In this document: piece after piece, positions 34,795 to 45,655 of the stretch | Layout: every line of letters starts with the position of its first letter | Position numbering within the stretch: the first letter of the stretch is position 1 | Assembly (NCBI GenBank): GCA_003508835.1 | Contig: PUFA01000225.1 | Coordinates: 1,736,001-1,800,000 of the forward strand | Direction: 5' to 3' | DNA length: 64,000 nucleotides | DNA from: Eonycteris spelaea | Lineage: Eukaryota; Chordata; Mammalia; Chiroptera; Pteropodidae | The notes under the pieces: model-generated | The model's input: only the letters and a program-made list of their open reading frames with translations | Databases searched by the model: none | Told to the model about the DNA's origin: nothing | Position numbers and translations under genes: made by a program

Positions 34795-35755
34795 AAAAAA
34801 GTATTTGTTGGCAGTTCCTCAAAAAGTAAACATAGGAATTACCACATGAGCCTGTATTTCTACTCCTAGGTATATGCCCCAAAGAATTAAACACAGGTTC
34901 TCAAACAAGTACATATACACATGTTTATAGCCGCATCATTCATACTAGACAAAGGTGAAAACAGCCCAAATATCCATCAAAGAAAAAAAAATGGATCAAC
35001 AAACTGCTGTATAAATGTAGCATAAAATATTTCTCAGCCATAGAAAATAATGAAGTGCTGATACACGCTACAATGTGGATGAAACCTGAGAACATTGTCC
35101 TCATTCGCCCGTTTCCTGTTTGCCCCGAGAATACTCGCCTGCGGCACTTCCTGCCACAGCCTTTACCCTGATACACCTCACAGAATACAGCCCTAACCTT
35201 ACCCCCAAAGTCTGCCGTGAAATATCTCGCTTTTATTATTATTTTCGCATCGCTCTAGTATACGATAGTCTTTGAAAACAAATGACATCATTCTATTTAT
35301 AGCATTCTGTTTTTAGTAGTGGTATTCCACTTACAAAATATCATGATTTCTGATCACTAAAAATGTCAAATCCTAAAAAATGTAGCATTCCTATGTGTGA
35401 TGTTAAATTAACACTGGCAGTGAGCTGCACTTTTTTTTTCTAAATGGGAAAAGGGTTCAGAGAAGTAAGACACAAAATGGGGTGAATGATTCCATTTATG
35501 CAAAATATCCTAAAAAGGTAGATCCATAGAGGCAGAACACAGATTGATGGTTCCCAGAGGCAGGAGTTGGGGCAGGGGTAGGGGGAAGGGAGCGGCTGCT
35601 TAACGGTATATGGTTTCCTTCTGAGGTGATAATGTTTGGAATTATATAGAGGTGATAGCTGTACACGTTGTGAACCTACTAAATGCTGAATTGTTCACTT
35701 TAAAACAGTTAATTTTATGATATGTGAATTTTACCTCAATAACAGAAATATATAA
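34795..35755 (+). mobile_element. L1 3' region with an unassigned 340-bp interruption
   Basis: 34810-35097 is sense L1 near the ORF2 end/3'UTR (ATTCATACTAGACAAAGGTG, AACAGCCCAAATATCCATCA). It resumes at about 35460 (AAGACACAAAATGGGGTGAA) and ends near 35750 with TATGTGAATTTTACCTCAAT. The stretch 35098-35455 does not look like L1. Confidence 0.7.
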
Positions 35756-36790
35756 CATTAGTCTCTAAAATGTGCTCATAAAGATAAAGAGCAGAGGACG
35801 AGGAGGGTGGGTTATTCCACATGGGCATGCAGGCACCCTCAGATCCCCAAGCCGGGTCCACTGAGCCTGCCTTGCACAGGGCTCACAATCCTTCCTGTAC
35901 ATGCTGAGGAAATTTCCATCCAAGCAAAGGAAGAGGACAGTCAATAGCTCTCTCGGCCTCGGGGTTCTAGTCTGTGCACAACAACCCAACACAGAGAGTG
36001 GAGAGATGCTCTACCCTGCAAGTACCCCCATATCACCAAGGCTTACAGTTCCCCCATCCTGATAACCAGGGAAAAGAGGTTTCTCACCTGGAGCAGTTAC
36101 ATTCACACTTATAATCAAATCTCAGTTCTTACTCTATTATGCTGTATGGCCCAGTCACATGATACCAGGTTCCTCTTCTGGTCCTTCCAGCAACACAAGA
36201 GATTATCACCAGGGGTAGAGGGGTGGGAGAGTGATGAAAGCCCTTCAAGGGGACCACTATCTAACTACAGAGCATCCTGGGAGGAAGTGGGAGAATCCCA
36301 CATCCTGTGAGAGAGCGGATGAAGGCTGCAGAAGAGGGGGCCAAGATGACTGTCTTGAATGCTGGAGGAGGGTGGGCAATTTTTCTGTTTAGATCCACGG
36401 GGCAAAACTAGGACCAAATGGGAGGAAGTTCCAGAGAGGCAGAGCTTCTGTGAGATGCGGGGAAGAATCACCTAATAAATATGGCCACCTTCCAATGTCA
36501 TTCATGAAAACAAAACACACTACCCACTCACACTACCAACATAATGTGTTTGAAGATCCTTTTATATCAAATAAAATAGGTAAAAGATGGATTTTAAGGA
36601 CACAAAATACATTAGAGGGGACTATTAAAGGGGGAAAGAGTGAGGAAAAAACAAAAATACATAAAACCAAAAGAGAAATCTTATGTGAACTGATAGAGTA
36701 CTATGAACTGGGGAATATGATTAATTCAATTCTTATATATTTGAGGTTCCCTCCTACAACCCCTTGTGTGGAAAAAAGGCAATGGGATGT

Positions 36791-36848
36791 GCACGCGCAC
36801 ACACACACATGCGCGCGCGCGCACACACACACACACACACACAGAGCG

Positions 36849-36896
<48 letters not shown>
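36791..36896. repeat. Compound (CA)n-(CG)n-(CA)n-(GA)n microsatellite
   Basis: CA units, a CG run, a second CA run and then about 25 GA units, over roughly 105 bases. It combines alternating purine/pyrimidine and homopurine halves. Confidence 0.95.
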
Positions 36897-36899
<3 letters not shown>

Positions 36900-37021
36900 A
36901 TGGAGCCGCAAACATGAAACATTCTGCCATATGAAGTAGTGAGCTCACTGTTCCATAAGGAATCCGAGTGACATTTGGTCAGGTGTGTTGCTGACAATGT
37001 GCCCACGCAGGAAGGAAACTG

Positions 37022-37190
37022 GATGCTCGTCAGAATCACCTAGGCACAATTTAAATACCCATATCCCTGGACCCTCAGACTTCTAGGCCGAATCCGACCT
37101 GCAGATTAAAACATTTTTTGGAATTTGAATGCCCTAAAGCCTCTGCTATCTTACACAGGGATGCTTCCCACACTTAGGCAACACCCCTGA
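37022..37190. repeat. Possible MER5A-class fragment
   Basis: GTCAGAATCACCTAGGCACA and the later GGATGCTTCCCACACTTAGG are consistent with a decayed MER5-type copy. Ends are uncertain. Confidence 0.4.
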
Positions 37191-37334
37191 GCTCAAGGCT
37201 TTTAAATCTGTAAGGCTCGTGGGAGACAGAATGTAACACGTCTGAGATGAGGCCCAGAAAAGTGTGTGCGAGTTGGGGATGATCAACCACTGGTGGGCGA
37301 CGCCAGACATGATGGCCTATCAGGAGAGCTTGAC

Positions 37335-37560
37335 AGCCTCTAGCATTGGCTGGGCAGCAAGAAAGCGTGGGTTCGAATCTGCTCTCTACTTGTCAGGTGG
37401 AGACCATGGGTAAGTATTGAACCTTTCGAGCTCTGCATTTCTCATCTGAAGAGTACAGATGATGTAGCAACTATTGCAGAGGGCTGCTATGATGTCTTAG
37501 TACGTAATTCCCTTAGAAAGCACTTGGTAAACTTTGGGGTGCAGGGCAAAAGGCTTGGTA
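37335..37560 (+). repeat. MIR SINE
   Basis: CGTGGGTTCGAATCTGCTCT, GCATTTCTCATCTGAAGAGT, GAGGGCTGCTATGATG and AAAGCACTTGGTAAAC follow MIR order, including the tRNA-like B-box GGTTCGAATC. Confidence 0.75.
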
Positions 37561-38129
37561 ACTGTTAGCTGCTGCCGCTGAGTGGGCTTTGAGCTTGTAG
37601 GGATGAAGGAAGCATCTGGCTACCTACATGACATTGCCAATAACAGCAGCGAGTTGTAATAATAATTATCCATCTACAACCATAGACTGCTTTTCTGTTT
37701 TTCCTTTTTTCTGGGTCCTGATTTGCTTTCTTTCCCCAGACTGGGGGCCCCTGGTGTTGATTCCACAAGCTGTCCCTGGCAGACGGACGAGAGGCCCACG
37801 GCTCCTGCAAGCTGTTGCCTTCGGGAGCTCCCCACATTCCCACAGCCCCGTTCTGGGCAGGCTGCTCCGGTGGTCACAACACAGCTGAAGTGACAGAGAG
37901 AAAAGACTAGTGGTGCTAAGAACGGCTCCGCTGGCAGTTCTACGTCCCCGCAGCAGAACCCACCTTGGACCGCGGGGCGGCAGTTAGGGCACCGCTCGTG
38001 CACGCAGCAGGCCTGGCAGCAGCACCAGTAGAGAGCGCGCACGGGACAGACAGGTTTCTCCGCTCTCATGGAGCTCACATGCCAGCAGGGAAGACAGGAA
38101 TACACGCCGGACAAACAAATCAGGATCGG

Positions 38130-38728
38130 GCGTAACAGGGGCAATAAAGAATACATGATCCACCTGTGCGCAGATGTTTACAGCAGCCTTGTTCATAAGT
38201 GCCAAAATTTTGAAGCAACCAAGATGGATACATAAACAAACTGTGGTACATCCAAACAATGGCGTATTATTCAGCACTAAAAAGAGTTATTAAGCCGTGA
38301 AAAGACATAGAGGAACCTTAAATGCCTATTACGAAGTGAAAGAAGGCAACCTGAAAAGGCTACATATGATATGATCCTAAATGTACAATATCTGGAAAAG
38401 GCAAAACTATGGAGACAGTAAAAATTTCAGTAGTTGCCAGGGGTTGGGAAGGGAGGAAGGGGCAGAGCACCGAGATTTTCAGGGCAATGAAACTTCTGTG
38501 CGACGGTGGGTACATGTCATTATACATTTGTCCAAAACCCATAGAATGTACAACACCAGGGCTGAACCCTAAAGTAAACCACAGAATCTTGGTGATGGGG
38601 ACAGTGACATGGCTATGCATGAGCGGGCGCAGGAGGGTATGACAATGCCTGTACCTTCCCTTCAATTTTGCTATGAATCTAAATGTGCTCTAAAAAATTA
38701 CGTCTATTTAAAAAAAAAGAAGAAAGAA
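38130..38728 (+). mobile_element. L1 3'-end copy with A-rich tail
   Basis: CAGCAGCCTTGTTCATAAGT, AATGGCGTATTATTCAGCAC and GTTGCCAGGGGTTGGGAAGG are sense L1 3' landmarks. The copy ends in an A-rich tail at about 38708-38730. Confidence 0.8.
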
Positions 38729-38734
38729 AGAAAT

Positions 38735-39115
38735 AGGGTGATGTGATAAAGGGAACTGTATGGTCAAGGAAGGCCTCTGTCAGAAGGTGACCTTTGACCA
38801 AGACCTAAATGGCAGGAAGGAGCCAATCTTGTAAAGAGGGTCAGAAAAGCATGCCGGGCAGGGAAAAATGCTTGTGCAGAGGCCGTGTGGCAGGAAGCAG
38901 ATGGGAACAAGTAAGGAACTGGGAGCTTGGAGGGCACGTGGGGAGGAATGAAACAAACCACGCCAGAGGGGGAGGCAAGGGCAGACGCACGGAAGTCTAA
39001 ATTATATGCTATGCAGAGCTGTAAGCGGTGGAGAGATCTGATGTCGTCGGTTTGTAAAGACCACTCTGGCTCCTCTACGGATGGCAGGTTGTAGGGGTGC
39101 AATAGTGAATGCAGG
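38735..39115. repeat. Old interspersed repeat, probably L2-class
   Basis: AAGGAAGGCCTCTGTCAGAA, GACCTTTGACCAAGACCTAA, AGAGGCCGTGTGGCAGGAAG and GACCACTCTGGCTCCT recall a common mammalian repeat whose family I cannot settle without a library search. Confidence 0.5.
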
Positions 39116-40119
39116 GGGACCCTTTAGGAGGCTCTGCAGCCTGTGGGAGGAGGCAGCTCTTTAGCTTCCAAACCCAGAAGCATCACCGCTTGTCAGAAGC
39201 AGCACCTCCTGGCTGCCCTGGGTTTCGCTCAGTGTTCAGGGAGGTGTGGATGGAGCTGGCGGACTGCTCAGGAATCTCTTGGTACTGGGTTTTCATGCCA
39301 GGTCCAGCGGAGCCCAGTGAATGGGCTCTAGGAAGTGCCTCAGGGGCTTTCTCTGAGGGGGCCGGGTTTGGGGAGGGGGGAGCAGGTGGGACCCAGGCCC
39401 CTTCACCCCACCCTCACCCGTTCGTTGACTTCACAGCCACTGCTTGTACAGTGGGGTTTTGCATAGGTTTTATTTTGAAGAAAGGATTCTATTAGTAAAA
39501 CAAAGAACTGAAAACCCTTGAGCAACAGTCTAACTTTTCAAGTGCAGAACCCCACACCACACCATAAGCATGCCGGTGCAAGAGCAGGGCAGGGTGTGAG
39601 GAAGAGCAGCCAGGCTGGGGTGCAGGTCTGACTTTGGAAAACCGGCAGGTTTCCCACGCTGTTGTTAGCTCTCCAGGCTCACGTGGCTCTTTGAGACTGC
39701 TTCATAAGCCCCATACTCCTGGCCAACTCCCCATCCCGTTCTCCGTCACAGTCCTTTACGTCTCTCCTAAAACGTGATTCGAAGGCCCTCCCTGATCAGG
39801 GCCTTGTCTACCTGTCCAGTCTCGGCTTTCCCCAAACTCCTCCTCTCACTCTCAGTTATACTGAACTATTTTTAGTCTCAGGAATAGTCCTTGCTCTCTC
39901 ACCCACCCCCCTGAGAGGTGACTGCACAGACGAAGGCCAGACTGTATATGACAACAGAAGCCTGACTCACACCCCCTATAACACTTGGCCCAGATGGTCA
40001 GGCCTTGGTCAATGACAACAGGCTGCCCCATTTTTTTTGCCAGCACTTCCAACTCAGGACCAGCCAGGGAAAGACAGATCTGCCCCTCAATCCAATCACA
40101 CAGAATGCCTCAAGCTGCC

Positions 40120-40575
40120 ATGTCGGTCTGAGCACATTTGAAGCCTTCTCACTATGAAGCCTGCCGTCTTCCCTCTCCGCCTCTGAGCCTCTGCCAAATG
40201 TGACGGAGGTGATCCCTGCGCTGTACCGAGCTCTGAATAGCTTCTGCTTGTTCTCATTTGGATGGTCTTTGTTTACTTCCACACTAACTTTACACAAATC
40301 ACTCTCCCTTCTTAGTCTGCCTTTTCTGTCCTTTCACCTAACTCTTTGCTATCTCCCAGGCTCAGGGCAGGTGACAGGTCCTCCGGGAAGCTTCCTTGGT
40401 TTCTCTGAACCGTCCCTTCCCACCAAGGCTGATCTGTCCTCATTCTCTGTCCTCTCATAGAGTGCTGTCTTCCAACCTCAAATCCCCTGAGAGTGGAGAC
40501 AGTGTCTTATTCAATCTGTACCAAGTCAAGTACACAGAGAACCTAGTGGCGTTTACTGGATGTTTATTCAGGTTC
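40120..40575 (+). repeat. L2 LINE 3' region
   Basis: Includes GAGAGTGGAGACAGTGTCTT, ATTCAATCTGTACC and the end GGATGTTTATTCA, consistent with an L2 terminus in sense orientation. Confidence 0.55.
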
Positions 40576-40594
40576 CTCTTCCCACCCACCGTGC

Positions 40595-40959
40595 CTGTAT
40601 CAATCTTCTGGTGCTGCCATTACAAAACCCTGCAGGCTGGACACCGATTCTATCGCGGTTTGGAGCTGGCAGACAAGATCCACGTGTCAGCAGGGTTGGT
40701 TCCTTCTGAGGTCTCTATCTCCTTGGCCTGCAGATGGCTGCCTTCCTCCTGTGTCCACGCAGCCTTCCTCTGTACATAACACACACACCCTAGTGTCTCT
40801 TCCTCTTCTTATAAGGACACCAGTCATATTGGATTAGGGTCCACCCTTATGACATTTAACCTTGATCATTTCTTTAAAGACTCTGTTTTCAAATATAGCC
40901 ATATTCTGGGTTACAGCTTCAACACGGGAATTTTGGGGGATACAGTTCAATCCATAACA
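40595..40959 (-). mobile_element. MLT1-type solo LTR (ERVL-MaLR)
   Basis: Read on the minus strand it begins TGTTATGGATTGAACTGTAT, continues with CCTTATAAGAAGAGGAAGAG and ends close to the start of the L2 fragment. These are MLT1 LTR landmarks. No internal retroviral or MaLR sequence flanks it, so it is a solo LTR left by recombination. It is non-coding and old. Confidence 0.85.
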
Positions 40960-41389
40960 GCACCCATATTTTTCCCTGGAGAATTCATCTCCACCCCTTT
41001 CTCAGAGTGATCTTACCCAGGTTCCAGGGTTGGGCTCTGATTAGTTTAAAAGCCAATTAGTTTCCCCTACCCTCTCACCTCTATGATTGACTTAGGAATG
41101 AAAGTCTAATCCAGCAAGAGGCAGTGCGCTTCATGGCGACCTTTGTGGAGACCTCTAGGAAAGACGAGGTTCCCCTCTCTTCTGAGAAAGGCCCAGTGAG
41201 GAACTCCCATAGGGGAGAGGACTGTGGGAGCAGGCGGTCTCCATGTGCAACGTAGGAATGATTCAAGGCTGCAGAGGGCAGACAAAAGGCTCAGGAAGAC
41301 CTGACCCTGCACGTCCCTGTTGGTGTTACTGACAGAGCACTTCCCAGACCAAGCCCGCTTGTGGACTTTTAAATGACATGGTTTTTTTT

Positions 41390-41870
41390 TTTTCCAGGTT
41401 CATAATTTATGGTATAAATTGAGTATCACATGATGTGTTGAAATGAACTTCTCCAGGCATGGGAAATTAACAGAGGAGGTACAGTTTAGAATCCTTTTAT
41501 GTTGCTTTCGCAGCCAGTTTTATTAGACCTTAACTTGAAGTATAAGACAAGCAAAGTGATGCCTCCATATGTGGCCAGTACACAATTCATTTTACCTGTG
41601 AGTGTATAAGAGTTGAAATATTTTTTTGGTACCAGTGAAATGGAATTGGGCATCGGCTTCTGGGCCTGCTATGATTTCAATTTTGCAAAAGACAAGAATT
41701 CCACAGGCTGTTTTAATGCACAAATCTTTCCCTAGGCCTGGCCAGAAGAAACTGCCCTAAATTACATGTACGTTTACATTTGGAATTCCTTTCGATTTTT
41801 AAGCCAAGTGGCGTTGAGACTTCTATCCCTTGCGGCTGACGGTGCTATAAATCAGAAATTCCCCTATAAT
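41390..41870. other. Repeat-free AT-rich block, candidate conserved non-coding element
   Basis: About 480 bases with no recognisable repeat. It includes TTTTATTAGACCTTAACTTG, GGCCTGCTATGATTTCAATT and AGGCTGTTTTAATGCACAAA. It looks unlike the repeat-dense flanks. The call rests on texture alone and conservation is not known. Confidence 0.3.
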
Positions 41871-42369
41871 GTTGGTTGAACACATAAGTGTCTCACATTT
41901 TCTGTATAAAAAAAGTGTCCCTCCCTCCTCCTGCCCACCTCTACCTGGACCCAGCCCCACCCCTCCACAAAACCCCCCTTTAACCATCAACTATTCATCC
42001 TCTCCTGAATTTCCAAACTCTTCTCAACCAGCTCATGCCGCAGCAGAGAAACATCTTCAACTTTCTCTCCTAACAAAACAAAAAGACTCTTCTCTGGATT
42101 CCACAGCCTCCCTATATATAGCTGAAAATTTTTTCCTCCATCTCTTCTCATGAAAGTTTGTTTGTTTTTTAAAGAGTGGTCTATGGTTTATGACTTCACT
42201 TTTTCGTTCCCATTCACTCATCCAACCACACTCAGATCTCTCATTGGCCAAACACAGCATTCTTTATCTTGCCGGACCTCTTGGGGCACTAGCTACTCTT
42301 ACCCACTCCATCCATCCCTCCTGACATCCTTTCCTCCTTGGCCTCTGACACACCACTCTGGGGCCTCCT

Positions 42370-43135
42370 CTTCTCTGGCCCTTCCCCTCTTCACGGCAAC
42401 ACTGATCTCACCGCTGGATCCTCTTCTTCTGCCTGATGTTCTCAGTATCTCTGCAGGGGTCACATCCCTTCATCTCTATTCTCTATCTCTGTTGGTGGTA
42501 CCCACCCAAGTCATTGAAGCCAGACATCAAGAATCCCCTTTACACCCACCTCTTTTCACACCTCGCACCCAGGCGCCAAGGCCCTGGACTGACTATCTCC
42601 CTCCTGTCTCTGTTCCACCCCCTCCGTGCTCCCGCCTGTCTTCCCTTTGGTATACATCGCATCTCATGGACTGCTGCAATAACCTCCCAACTGGTCTCCT
42701 TCCAGTCCACCCTCCATGTTGCTATCACAGTGATTTTTCTAAACCCCCATCTGATCATGTCAGTGCTCTGCTGAAAACTCTTCCATTGTCGCCCCCCAAA
42801 TCTGTTAAGATCAAGCGTAGCATATAAAGGCTCTCGGAGATTAGGCTCCTGCAGGCCTCTCCAACCTCACCCAACCCTAAACGCTTCCTAACTGAACGAC
42901 ACATCATTTCAAAGCACTCACCCCATTTACTACCTCCACACTTTACATGTGCCGACCTCCGTGTCATGTGATTCCTTCCTCCTCAGTCTTCAAGATTCCG
43001 CTGCTCAGACATCTACTCAGTGAAAAGTTCCCTATGCTTCCCCTGTGCCCATCCCCCACATCTCACTTCCAATAGAGCTGACAGTCCACCTCTCATTACA
43101 CCTGTCTCTAAACCTAAAGCACTCGGCACACTGTG
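42370..43135 (+). repeat. L2 LINE 3' region, long copy
   Basis: CATGGACTGCTGCAATAACC, CCAACTGGTCTCCTTCCAGT, GATTTTTCTAAACCCCCATC and GCTCTGCTGAAAACTCTTCC are L2 landmarks in order. It explains the long plus-strand open frame at 42150-42827. Confidence 0.85.
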
Positions 43136-43154
43136 GTAAAACCATACGTTTCAA

Positions 43155-43368
43155 CTAAGGGTTGGAGACATTTTCTTAAAGGTCTAGATTGTAAATATTT
43201 TAGGCGTTGTGAGACATACAGTCTGTGGAAACTACTGAACTTTACCATTGTAGAGTAAGACCAGCTATGGACAATAAGTGAATGAATGCGCCTGACTATG
43301 TTCCAATAAATCTTTATTTACAAAGCAGACAGTGGCCTGGAAGTGGCTTAGTTTGCTTCCCACTGGCT
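43155..43368 (+). mobile_element. MER20 (hAT-Charlie) element
   Basis: About 214 bp with AGATTGTAAATATTTTAGGC, GTCTGTGGAAACTACTGAAC and TCCAATAAATCTTTATTTAC, the MER20 signature in consensus order. Nearly full length and diverged. Confidence 0.9.
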
Positions 43369-43543
43369 TGAACTTTCTCCCTGCTCATGGAATCCACGGG
43401 GCTCAGACCAGGCCCTGATCATGCTTGTGTCCCCAGTGCCAGGCATGGCTCCTGGCAGGGGACAGCTACAGAATAGAAGATTCAAGTAAAGGTCTCAATC
43501 CTGCCACTTAATTTCTGTAAATTATTTGTTTTCCAAGCCGATT

Positions 43544-43544
<1 letters not shown>

Positions 43545-43595
<51 letters not shown>

Positions 43596-43598
43596 TTA
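43545..43598. repeat. (TCTA)n tetranucleotide microsatellite
   Basis: About 13 units of TCTA, uninterrupted until TATTTATT at the end. Likely polymorphic in length. Confidence 0.97.
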
Positions 43599-43662
43599 TT
43601 AGGTGAGGCAACCCTTGGTTGACCTCACAGATTGCAGGGACCTTGTCAGCTTATAATCTGTT

Positions 43663-43802
43663 ATTATTTTTTTTAATTTTTTAAGCCTGTGACACCTGGT
43701 CTTCCTAGGTGGTCTCCCATCCAAGTACTAACCAGGCCTGACCCTGCTTAGGTTCCAAGATCAGAAGGAATTGAGCTTGTTTAGAGTAGCATGGCTGTAG
43801 AC
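43663..43802 (-). pseudogene. 5S rRNA-derived retrocopy with A-rich tail
   Basis: The minus strand of 43683-43802 is 120 nt, the length of 5S rRNA. It begins GTCTACAGCCAT and contains CCTAAGCAGGGTCAGGCC (box A), GGTTAGTACTTGGATGGGAG (intermediate element) and the CCACCTAGG part of box C, then ends CACAGGCTT. The first third is more diverged. It is followed by an A-rich tail (43663-43682), so it was copied through RNA by a LINE rather than being an array gene. It may be a single pseudogene or a member of a 5S-derived SINE family; such families are reported in fruit bats. Confidence 0.92.
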
Positions 43803-45539
43803 TCCAAGTCTTTTTTAAAAAAAAAAAAATCTCAAAAAACAGAAATAAATATTCTTGCTTCGTCTGTTTCAGATGGTAGTTGTGAGAGCAAATAGATAAT
43901 GCACTGGAACATGAAGCATGATACAAATGTAACTGTTTTTACTATTCTTATTGCATTCCTTCCTGATGAGTCCATATGACTGTACTTTTATGTTTCTGAG
44001 TAGTGGGTAAACCCAAGTCCAAGAGGGGGCCTGTGATCTGCCCACTGGGTGGCTGGAGTGGTGCTTATCCACAGGCCACTCCTGCCCTATAAGTATCCTT
44101 CTGCTCTGGGAGCCAAGTGGAGGGGTGACCACGTCTCCTCTCCCTGTCACTCGACTCGCTTTCTCCCAGATTCCAGATTCCACAGGTGCCCGTGCACAGG
44201 GTGTGAGAGAGAGTGCGTGTGAGAGATAGATGGCTTAATATTCTCCAAGGCTGCCCTGGGATTTGAGGACAGTTTCTGAATAAGAATCAACAGGATCTGA
44301 TGACTGACTGGTAGTGGATGACGAGAAGGATGGCATTAAGGCTTCTAGGTTGGGAAAGTGAATTAAGACGAATGCTAATAATTAGCATAAAAATACAGAA
44401 AGGGGACTAAATCTGATAGTGGTTGGGGTATAGGGAGATCCTGAGCTTTGAACTGAACATGTCCAGTTTGAAATTCTCAGAGCCATGAACCAAACAGCTC
44501 TGCAGGTCCTCGGAGGCTATGCTCCTGAATTAATGCCTAAGGACACACCAACAGATTAGTGCTATGAGGCCACGTGCCAGCAATTAGTTCTTAGAATAAA
44601 CTATCAAATGACTGGAATAGTACTCCAAGAACCAACGAAGGAATACATTCACACATCACTGTCACAGGATATTGTGGGGGAACAGAGATAATAAAAGCCC
44701 AAACAGAGCTAACACAAGACTCAGCCGTTCTGCATTGGATTAAAAGACGAAAACAAAACACACACACACGAATGTAGCAGGGCTTATTATCATAGCTGCC
44801 CAGAAGCAACCTGTTCAGAAATCAGAGAGAGGAGCTGAAACAAAAGGGGAGATGGAAGCACGTCAAAGCAAGGAGTGGGGAAGGGCCTGGCGTGCGATCT
44901 GAAGGGCTCGGAGGCTCCCGCACCGGCGGGAGGGCTCCGCACAGACGGGCAGGCCCGCCCTCCTAGCAGGAACCCAGGACTGCGATGTGAGGCATTTCTC
45001 AAGTAATTGCTCCCAATCCAAACCAGTTAACAGTTGCGAATGATTTATACATAAGCATAAATCAGAGTGGCCCAGGTTAGCATGACAAGAACGGCATTCT
45101 CCCTTTCTGTTCTCTTTCTTGAAGAATAAAGAGCAGTGTGTACTCTGTGCATGGCCATCCTCTCATATTTGTCTTGGCAGAAAAAGAAGCTGCCCTAAGA
45201 GGCAAAATCCCAGGCTCCGCGTGGTGCTCTGTGACCTGGCTCCCAACCCACGCAGCTCCGTCTCCCGCAGCATCTGCACCCACGTTCCCAGCCCAGCTGA
45301 GCCTCACAGCCTCCCCAAACAGGCCAGGTGCTCGCTGCCTCTTTGGCTATCTTTGCTCTCACGTTGCCTAGGCTGAAATTGCTATTCCTTTCCTTCTCTA
45401 CAGTACAAATTCCCTTCTTCGACAAGATCCTAAGGGGTGACCCCTCCCTGTCAATGACCCTGCTTTCCCACTGTGCCCCCAGCACGCCAACACGCTCTGC
45501 TCCAGTGGTCAGTTCCTCCTCCCACGGGAAATGGATTAG

Positions 45540-45655
45540 TTATTCCCACGTCTGCCTCCTGCCTCATACTCTGAACTTCTTGAGCTCAGAGTGCATGTCT
45601 TGTCTCCTCTGCAGTGAGACAGTGCAGTAAATATTTGTGTGGGATGAGTGAACAG
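45540..45655 (+). repeat. L2 LINE 3' end
   Basis: GAACTTCTTGAGCTCAGAGT, GTCTTGTCTCCTCTGCAG and CAGTAAATATTTGTGTGGGA are L2 terminal landmarks. Confidence 0.65.

Noticed and set aside
37674..38156. Cys-rich 160-codon minus-strand open frame in a locally CpG-rich stretch
   Set aside because: Cysteines have no regular zinc-finger or knot spacing. The frame has no partner exons. The CpG-rich part (about 37920-38050) is too short to call a CpG island.
42150..42827. 225-codon plus-strand open frame
   Set aside because: It overlaps an L2 copy, is Pro/Ser/Leu-rich by composition, and shows no domain or splice context.
43545..43598. CRISPR-like or other spaced array
   Set aside because: A pure tetranucleotide microsatellite with no spacers, in a vertebrate genome.
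43683..43802. Functional 5S rRNA gene
   Set aside because: Many substitutions in the first third and box C region, plus an A-rich tail, mark it as a retrocopy.
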